Assembly (NCBI GenBank): GCA_950295325.1
Contig: OX485807.1
Span: 48,330,440 to 48,390,439, forward strand
Length of the DNA: 60,000 nucleotides
From: Polytrichum commune
Lineage: Eukaryota; Streptophyta; Polytrichopsida; Polytrichales; Polytrichaceae
Direction: 5' to 3'
Made by a program: the position numbers and the translations under genes. This document shows positions 53,267 to 60,000 of the stretch, one piece after another. How positions within the stretch are numbered: position 1 is the first letter of the stretch; every line of letters begins with the position of its first letter. Under the pieces are notes generated by a model that was given only the letters and a program-made list of their open reading frames with translations, searched no databases and was not told where the DNA came from.

Positions 53267-53509
53267 ATGGCGCCTCTCGCATTGTTCCACCCTCGCAATC
53301 GCCATCGCCATGGCCATGGCGCCGCTGCTCGCACAGCCAAACCTCCTCATCGCGGCACTTTGCGTCATCGTCGTCACACTCCTAGCCCTCTCCTTCACCG
53401 CCTCCCCCGTCACATTCGGCAACATCAACAATGCAGCAATTGGAGCATCAACAGGTACGACGAACTCACGGTTCGTAGTCTACTCCAAACTTCTCGATCC
53501 AACCCTTGA
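53267..53509 (+). promoter_or_regulatory. Upstream ORF overlapping the hydrolase start
   Basis: An ATG at 53267 in good context (agctATGG) opens an 80-codon frame in +2 relative to the hydrolase and ends 200 bp inside it. The peptide is His/Arg-rich without a domain. If it lies on the mRNA, it should lower initiation at 53310. Confidence 0.5.
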
Positions 53510-54410
53510 GGTTTTCAACGACACCGAATATGTTTACCAAATCCCCGCGAAGCCACGGGCCGTGTTGTTCCTCGCGCACGGCTGTTCTTGTAAGGCAACT
53601 TTCTTCTTTGACAAGCATCCTAAATGTGAGACGTGCATCGGGGCACCAGAGGAGCGGGCTCTTGTGATTCGAGCGTTGCAAAGCTCGTATGCTGTGATAG
53701 CCATTTCAAGTAGAGATGTTTGTTGGAGCACGAAGGCGGATGGATTGCGTACGCAACTTGTGTTGGAGGAGTGGATGGATCGGTTTGATTTGGTCGACCT
53801 GCCTTTGGTAGGGTTAGGTGCTTCCTCGGGCGGGTACTTTGTTTCGGCTTTCGCTAAGAGTTTTTTGAAGTTTGATGCGGTTGTGTTGATGATAGCGGAA
53901 GGGAGGTTTCAGTCGATCCCCACGGATACGGTGTATCCGCCTGTTCTGTTTGTACATATGCCCAAGGACGAGATTCGCGCGCAACGGATTGGTCGTATTA
54001 TACCGTTGCTGCGGAAAGCGGACATCGAGGCAGACGAGATTCAGTGCCGGGAGCTTAAGATTACCGATAAGTTTTTCTCGAAACGAATTCCGTATGTTGA
54101 CGTTGAAACTTCTGGTAAATTGAAGCAGCTGTTAGTGAGGAGCGGCTTTGTGGATAAGAAGTTGTTCTTGAAGATGGATGGCAGGGATATGGATATTGAT
54201 GATGCTTTGAATGGGAAAGAAAATGTGGAACTGGTGGCCACTCTGTCTAGTCAGGACAGGAATTGGAAGCATCACGTCCGGGAAGAGCTCAATGTTGCGT
54301 ATGCCTATCACGAGTTTACTAGCATTCCTTCCCGGAAGATCATTGCCTGGATTGAATCTCATGTCACCATGCCGTTCAATGCAACTATAGAAAATAGTGA
54401 TGCACGATGA
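53310..54410 (+). CDS. Membrane-anchored alpha/beta-hydrolase-fold protein
   Basis: 366 aa, intronless. The start is ATG 53310 in a perfect Kozak context (gccATGG); a second Met follows two codons on. Residues 11-30 form a hydrophobic signal-anchor, so the catalytic part probably lies in the secretory lumen or outside the cell. The fold is indicated by VLFLAHGCSC (oxyanion-hole HG, ~86-93), the nucleophile elbow GLGASSGG (GxSxG with Ser172), a PVLFVHMPKD strand, and a His near the end (YHEF, 334) as catalytic base candidate. Cys-rich CSCKA...KCETC may make disulphides. Uncharacterised plant proteins of this layout exist; the substrate is unknown. An overlapping upstream ORF and a foldback in the promoter may regulate it. 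Confidence 0.75.
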   Translation: MAMAPLLAQPNLLIAALCVIVVTLLALSFTASPVTFGNINNAAIGASTGTTNSRFVVYSKLLDPTLEVFNDTEYVYQIPAKPRAVLFLAHGCSCKATFFFDKHPKCETCIGAPEERALVIRALQSSYAVIAISSRDVCWSTKADGLRTQLVLEEWMDRFDLVDLPLVGLGASSGGYFVSAFAKSFLKFDAVVLMIAEGRFQSIPTDTVYPPVLFVHMPKDEIRAQRIGRIIPLLRKADIEADEIQCRELKITDKFFSKRIPYVDVETSGKLKQLLVRSGFVDKKLFLKMDGRDMDIDDALNGKENVELVATLSSQDRNWKHHVREELNVAYAYHEFTSIPSRKIIAWIESHVTMPFNATIENSDAR

Positions 54411-56890
54411 ACATCGCAATTGCAGAATGTGGAATTGCACGTTAAATGCTCTGGCCTTGTAGACGCATGTACCTTTGGAACATCAGGAGCTCACAGAGCA
54501 AAGACTCTGCATCTCATGAAATCTTCAGAGCAACTGGAGGCGAAGATGTTATCAGCATGAAAACAGAGTTACCACTAGTGCAAGAATTGTGGAAAGTCTG
54601 TGCACGCGCTTGTGCAGCAATAACCAACTCAACATGTTGTTCATATTTCAATGCATCGATTGTACCTTAGTCGAGCTTCACCACCTGGATTGACTAAGGT
54701 ACGCTCGATGCACTGAAAGTTGAGGTTACCTGTGGTGACACATTCCAATATACAAGTGAAGTATCCCAGAAAGCGACAGCATTCCTGTCCACTGGGAAAG
54801 CTTTCCTTCAACTCTTCAGGGGAAGAGTTCGAGGAGCATCTTATAGCCGGAGCAGGTGAGACAGGATAATGTAATCAGGTGTTCTCTTCTCTATTACAAG
54901 ATGCCATTGCAAAGGAAATTTTGTAGAGATTAGTACCTGTTAACTTTGTTCGGAGTTTACATTTTCCGTCAGGTGATTGGATCGTCCTAGATTATTCTTG
55001 AAAGGCAGGCCTTGGCCTGGAGGCAGGTCAGGACGTTAGCACATTGTGTTGGTAGACGGGTTGTTGAGAGGCAGCTCTCGGCCTTCAAAATATTCGATGG
55101 ATGAATGATGGCATCCAGAGGAGGGTAAAGAAGGGAGGGTTCTTAAGCAACACTTGTCAGGAATTTTTTGCTTCCTTTCACACTGTACCAAAACTTCCAC
55201 GTAATTGGAGGTCTGTAGTCATCTATATCTCTTCCAGATTCATTCACATTTGAGTCTGTCTGATATCTATTGGATATGAGCATAAACAAAGTCTTCATCA
55301 CCAGAATCCTAGTCCAAGTCTGCCATCATCTACTGTGAGGAGATCACTAGTGTAATTCTGATCATTGTACTCTTGAAACTCTTCAAAACATATTTTAGAG
55401 AGAGAGAACGACAGATAAGCTTTCGACCTACTGGATGTTTCTTTTCTATACCCAGTAGAAATTTTGAAGTGAAGTACAGTCTCAATTAGAGAGGAAGCAA
55501 CACATTGGTTTTTGGGTTACTGGATGTTTCTTTTTTCATCCTAGTAGCATTTTGAAGTAAAGCGCAGGCAACCAGAGAAATATCGAGGTACATCATGTCC
55601 ACAACAGGTCCTTCTGGCAGCACAATAGAACCATTGTCACCTGAAAGTGATAGGCTGTTGATAGTTATTACAGTGACATAAATTGACATCGGATCAGGTA
55701 GCTTTGGGGTTGTTTCCATCTGCAGTTGCATACCTTACTGGTTGTACAAAAAGATCATTTGACAGATGCATCACTCCCTCACAGTCAATGTCTCCTCCAG
55801 ACTAGGTTGTGGTGCCAGCTTTTGTACATCACTCTGCCTGAAAAGCCTAGCCAGAGGTATGTCACTGAACTTTGCGTGATATGGTAGGAGTGTTTATGCT
55901 TTCGCTGTTCATCAAGGTTCTTGACATGATGGAAGAGGTTCAAAATAATTGTTCTTCGAAAATGATGGTGTTGGTGACTCATTGGGGGTGCTAAAGCGAA
56001 GACTGCATTTTGGATGGACAAAACTTGAACTTGACCTGTACAATTTTAAGTATCTTACACAAGTGTACCGAGCATCCGTTCCTAGAGCATATGCTTCTGG
56101 CTGCGCAATCAGTCCTGTGCAGAAGATATAATATCATACACAAGAAATTTGACATCTCTTGCAGTGATCGAGGAGATTTTTGGGCATAATCGATTGAGAT
56201 CCTAATGTTCGCAAGTCCAACCGGTTATATGTTGACATCCTCCGGTTTTCCTTTATATTCTATAAATTCCTCTAAAATGATCGGTAATTCTCCTGCAGTC
56301 TTGAACTTCAACCGGTTATTTCTCAAACTCAACCGGTTCATCTAAACTAACTGCCGGTTCTCCCCGATCATTGATTCTCTTGACTCGATTGCATAGATGA
56401 AAGTCGCCCCTAGAAATCAGATGGTTATCGGCTGTGCCAGTTAAAAGTCCTATTAGCAGAGCGTTCTCGTAAACTTAAAGATTTGCAAACACCTTGATTC
56501 CACAACACGGCTGCTGCATCACATTCATTGCAGACATGATGTAATTGCAAGTAAGCAAAGAAACAACTGTGCGATTTCGCTCAAAAATATTGTGTTGGTA
56601 TTCAACCGTCTACAATGGAATAATCCTCTTTGAGTACATTGCAGGAGTTTGCCGTGTACATACATCACTTTAATTGACCTTTTACTACCCTGCCCTACAA
56701 GTTGCTGGATCTCGTCTTCAATGCTGCGGGTCGTTTACGCTCTTGTGTATCAATCGCCGTGTATGTAAGCCTGGAAAAGTTTTATTGCAGTCTGGAAGCA
56801 TGAAAGTTGACCTAACCTTAAAAGAAAAGATGAATACCTCCGTGTCAAAGACTCTGTGTGCTAGGTTTGCTAAATTATGAAACCTGTCCA
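54411..56890. other. 3' flank of the hydrolase; no second gene established
   Basis: It contains a miRNA-precursor-like hairpin (54646-54718) and short ORFs on both strands (for example 55486-55731 minus). None shows a domain. Some of it may be 3' UTR. Confidence 0.45.
54646..54718. repeat. Hairpin with 27-bp arms and 19-nt loop
   Basis: Left arm 54646-54672 (TTTCAATGCATCGATTGTAC...) pairs with right arm 54692-54718 at 24 of 27 positions. Weaker pairing continues outward ('caactcaac' / 'gttgagg'). The size fits a small plant miRNA or siRNA precursor, but no mature sequence is recognised. Confidence 0.8.
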
Positions 56891-56894
56891 GACA

Positions 56895-57100
56895 GGAATC
56901 GCGACAGGAATCACTACAGGGTAGCTGCCGTTCTGCGAGCTGGTGTTAACGTTCGTCATTATCTATATCTAGACAACAACCCACTTGCCTGCAATGTTGC
57001 TCAATAACATGTATAGAATTTGTATCACGCGCGATCCCCAATGCGCCAACCATGCCTCAAGACATTTGGCTATTCAACGTGGCTGGGTATGCAGGCTGTT
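56895..57100 (+). pseudogene. Relic of a cytosine-C5 DNA methyltransferase (motif I to IV region)
   Basis: A GIATG-coding stretch (56895-56909) is followed, after a frame change, by VAAVLRAGVNVRHYLYLDN (56921-56977). This aligns with LAAVLEAGITVRRYIHVDN of the retrotransposon enzyme: 11 of 19 identical, then A, N and A with a one-residue gap. In another frame HLAIQRGWVCRLFS sits where the motif IV segment HVDLIIAGWPCQGHS would be. Stops and frame changes show decay. It could be a fragment of another copy of the same element family or of a related gene. Confidence 0.55.
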
Positions 57101-57234
57101 CAGCAATGAAACCTGTCCGGAGAGGATTGAAGGCACAAGACGACAACACGCCATTATTTACACTTGCTCGCACCCCAATGTCATCTCGTCAATATCCTTC
57201 AGGGCGCGAGGTAATTAAGCCGTTGTTAGGGTTT

Positions 57235-59033
57235 CTAAGGTTTCGATTCTCGGACTTTATTGTTGATGATGGAAGGGAACTTCCGCCGGTCTTGGTAAAC
57301 AAGCCCATAGTGGTTCTTCATCTGTGGGCTCTTCAAGTTGCTTCCTATCACCCAAATCTTGTGCACCTGGTCACCGTAAGTCCGCATTAACTGGTCCATG
57401 TACATACTCGTGATGTTCGGATTTTGCGGTGTTTTCAGCTTATCCATGTACGCAAGGAATCCCATTGTTTTCCACTTCGTCAATGCGAACGCATGTGTAC
57501 ATGCCCCCGCACACCTTGAAGCTTCAAAGGTGCCAAGAAGCATGGTTTTGTCTTGGCAGCGTCTTGGCCCACAGATCCCAAGGTACATGATCCCATCCCC
57601 TGCCGCAACTTCCATCCCTCTCGCCAAGACAGCATGCGCTAGGGTTTTGTTCCTCAACAGCACGGGGTGGAGCTGTACATCGTCTTCGAAAAAAAACCGC
57701 CACGACTTCATGTCGGCCCTCTTGTCATCAATGAACTTCTGGAACAGGTCCGTGAATGCCATACGGTTGGAGAACACTTTCTTGTATGTGTCTGTCAGGT
57801 ATTGCGTGGAGCCCTCGTGGTAGGCAACCATAGCCGTGTAAATTGCTTCAGACTTATATGATAAAGGAATGTAGTGGTGCGAACAGATCCCGAGCTTGTC
57901 CAGCACCAATTTGGAGTTGTTGTAGCGCTGCTCCTTGTTGCTCACAATGTATCCGTGGAGTTGCGAGTAGTCCATGATGTCTGAGGTCTCTCCATCTTCT
58001 ATCGAAATTTTTGGTTGATCTGAGCACCGAGATGAGTGTTATTGGCAGCAGAGTCAGTTTGATGGTTCGGCCATGGCAAGTTTTGTACGCATGTAGACAT
58101 CAAAGCAAACATTCTATGCAGCCTGAAACTCAAATCATCACCAAGCTTTTGGAGCTGTTTACACATGAACATTATGTACAAGATTTGGTCCGATCACCAA
58201 GATGAGTGCCATTTGCGGAGAGTCATGTTGACGAACCAGCCATGGCAAGTTTTGTGCACATGTAGGCATTGAAGGAGCCATCCTATGCAACCTGAAACTC
58301 AAATCTCCATTAAATTCTCGCAACTTTCTACACATAACGTAATTTACGAAGTTTTGGTCTGAAGTTCTGGGCAGCAGAGTTATGTTGATGATCCAGCCAT
58401 GGCAAGTTTGTGCACATGTAGGCATCAAATGACACTTTCTATCCAGCCTGACACTCAAATCACCACGGATTTTTTGCAACTGTCTACAGATAAACGTAAT
58501 GTACAAAATTTTGGTCTGATCACCAAGATGAGTCCCACTGGCAGCAGATTCATGTTGGTGATGCAGCCATGACAAGTTTCGTATATATATATATATATAT
58601 AGGCATTGCATGCAGCCTGAAACTCAAATTACCAACATGTTTTCGCACCTGTCTAGTACATAGACGTAAATTTATGCAATTTTTGGTCTCATCACCAAGA
58701 TGAGTGCCATTGGCAGCAGTCACGTTGATGATGCAGCCATGGCAAGTTTCATGCACATGTAGACATCAAGGGAGACATTCTATGCAGCTTGAACTCAAAT
58801 CACCACCAAATTTGTGCAAGTTTTGGTTAAGAATTACCCCCGCACTCCGAGGCCTGGGGAGCGCCGCCTGCCTTTTGGAATTGCTCCAGGTTTGCGTTGA
58901 TTCGGAGTAAACTGCCTTGCACGACGGAGCGCGTGATGGTGACGGTAGAGGCTATGATGCCGAAGAAGATGAAGAACTGGACAAGAATTCCCAGCTTCAC
59001 TGGGAGAGTCTGCATGATTGCTGGAGAATTCAT
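57235..59033 (-). CDS. Type II membrane glycosyltransferase-like protein, two exons
   Basis: Proposed exons on the minus strand are 59033-58838 and 57980-57235. Exon 1 ends TGC GGG G|GTAATT and exon 2 follows ...CCTCAG|AC ATC ATG; phase 1 matches and gives ECG-DIMDYSQ. Total is about 313 aa. Exon 1 starts at ATG 59033 (MNSPAIMQTLPVK) and supplies a transmembrane anchor (LGILVQFFIFFGIIASTVTI), then a short stem. Exon 2 holds a globular domain: HGYIVSNKEQR, WRFFFEDDVQLHP (acidic metal-binding DDV like the DxD of GT25 and other GT-A enzymes), IMYLGICGPRRC, GACTHAFALTK, ending GLVYQDRRKFPSIIN. This layout is typical of a Golgi glycosyltransferase. Family and sugar are uncertain. The intron is filled by tandem repeats. 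Confidence 0.6.
58011..58830. repeat. Five ~157-170-bp tandem repeats in the glycosyltransferase intron
   Basis: The anchor 'ccatggcaag' (once 'ccatgacaag') recurs at 58071, 58240, 58397, 58567 and 58737. Each is preceded by a version of 'gatcaccaagatgagtgcc' and followed by 'acatgtagrcat', 'tatgcagcctgaaactcaaat' in shortened form, and 'tttggtctgat'. Almost the whole intron consists of this array. A (TA)n run sits in unit 4 (58582-58601). Confidence 0.9.
58582..58601. repeat. (TA)n microsatellite
   Basis: Ten TA units within the intron tandem array, replacing part of the usual unit. Confidence 0.95.
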
Positions 59034-60000
59034 AGGAGAGCAACTGCTACAACCAATCCAGAATAGTACTAAAATCAATTTCCGTGATTCACCTAGTCTT
59101 AAAAAAACAAGAAAACAAAATCAAATGATGTTACCTGGTTCATTCTGATCTTGTGTCATCATTTCTCCAACTTCATCAGATTCATGTTGCTAAGTTACGA
59201 TCAATGTTTCAGTCACACACTCAACTTCGAAGAGGAATCGGAGAAGGACTCTCAAGTTGCCATGAATCCCAGGCTAGTATAAGAAAAAGAAGAGATAATA
59301 ATCTTAATGTGTTTGTTATGATCTTCAACTTGCGTCAGAATTTCCTCAACTTCATCAGATTCATGGTGATATGTTACGAAAGTTCAGTCACACACTCGAC
59401 TCCGAAGAGAACTTGGTTTGGTGCTGCTGAACCATTTCTAAGAATCCTTTATGGAGCTACTTTCGCATTATGAACACTTTAGGACCATAAATTTTAAAAA
59501 CAATAACAAATTTTGATAGAAGTGAAACTCAACACCAAGGGGGTCCGGATGGTGACCCCTGTTGTAGAAAAATTGCTTCTAATTAAGTCTACAACTGACG
59601 ATTGGAAGTGCAAACCTGTTCTAATTCAAACACAACTTGTATCAATGGATTCCTCTCAATGCCCTCTTTCCAAGCATGTGTCTCCTCTTTGTGAAGGAAC
59701 ATATCACTTGTTCGTTAGAAGTATTAGAAGTAATTAAAAGGGAGAGTTGCGAAAGATCAAGCATGGGTAGCGGAAATGACCTGCAGATTGAGGATTCAAT
59801 GGATCGAAGTCAAGTTTGATCTGTTTGAAGAGTTGGAAGATGATATCTGTGAGTCCCCGAACAAGTAGCTGTACCCCATGATCACCTTGCACCCTTTCTA
59901 TGTATCCTAATTTAGACCTGCTGTCTTTGTACACATACCCTTGAATCTATAATTCTTGTAGCATCCTTGCAGTGATCTCTTCAACTGGGGGCACTCGCTG
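59034..60000. other. Upstream flank of the glycosyltransferase; no gene seen
   Basis: It should contain the minus-strand promoter. An imperfect duplicate of ~90 bp occurs at about 59150-59240 and 59322-59412 ('caacttcatcagattcatg', 'cagtcacacactc', 'cgaagag'). Short plus-strand ORFs are unsupported. Confidence 0.5.

Noticed and set aside
58011-58830. Tandem array considered as CRISPR-like or as coding repeats
   Set aside because: Units are ~165 bp without spacer/repeat alternation, this is a plant genome, and the minus-strand frames through it are short and shift between units.
59513-59819. Short plus-strand ORFs near the right edge
   Set aside because: Under 80 codons, no domain, and they lie in the probable promoter side of the minus-strand gene.

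Overview
The window looks like nuclear DNA of a land plant. It is AT-rich and sparsely genic, with GT-AG (and two GC-AG) introns, an NLR-type leucine-rich-repeat gene end, a plant-type phospholipid scramblase, and many Ty3/gypsy, CACTA, PIF/Harbinger, hAT-like and pogo-like elements. A bryophyte or other seedless plant is my guess; nothing seen here proves the lineage.

Layout. 1-8.6 kb: 3' end of an LRR gene, a broken tandem copy of it split by a 491-bp solo LTR next to a 0.9-kb foldback repeat, then a small MITE and a 1.1-kb pogo-like element. 8.6-9.4 kb: intronless two-RRM RNA-binding protein. 12.4-18.9 kb: a scramblase gene, reconstructed as 13 coding exons encoding 557 aa, with an N-terminal organelle-presequence-like leader. 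20.4 kb: hAT-like MITE. 21.6-28.1 kb: three copies of a large tandem unit with no recognisable protein. 28.4-38.65 kb: the LTR retrotransposon described below. 40.3-41.0 kb: one unrecognised minus-strand ORF. 42.6-51.4 kb: a DNA-transposon graveyard (a CACTA-like element containing a Harbinger-like element, two abutting PIF/Harbinger MITEs sharing one TAA target site, and an element with an 8-bp target duplication). 53.3-54.4 kb: intronless alpha/beta-hydrolase. 56.9 kb: relic of a DNA methyltransferase. 57.2-59.0 kb: two-exon type II membrane glycosyltransferase-like gene on the minus strand, whose intron is five copies of a ~165-bp tandem repeat.

The outstanding object is the retrotransposon. 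Its first ORF runs Gag, two zinc knuckles, aspartic protease and then a complete cytosine-C5 DNA methyltransferase domain with motifs I, IV (Pro-Cys-Gln), VI, VIII, IX and X in canonical order. It ends in a UAG followed by CAA UCA, which fits the tobamovirus-type readthrough consensus UAG-CAR-YYA. The same frame then continues through reverse transcriptase, RNase H and integrase to a C4HC3 PHD finger, at the place where chromoviruses carry a chromodomain. The methyltransferase would therefore be made at Gag level, and the polymerase plus chromatin reader only by readthrough. The two 560-bp LTRs differ at one visible base, so the copy is young or recently converted. Methyltransferase capture by retrotransposons has been reported in dinoflagellates (Symbiodinium) and charophytes (Klebsormidium). 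I do not know of a description of the full combination seen here.

Coordinates of spliced genes are my own reconstruction from frame, splice signals and remembered family resemblance. No search was run.
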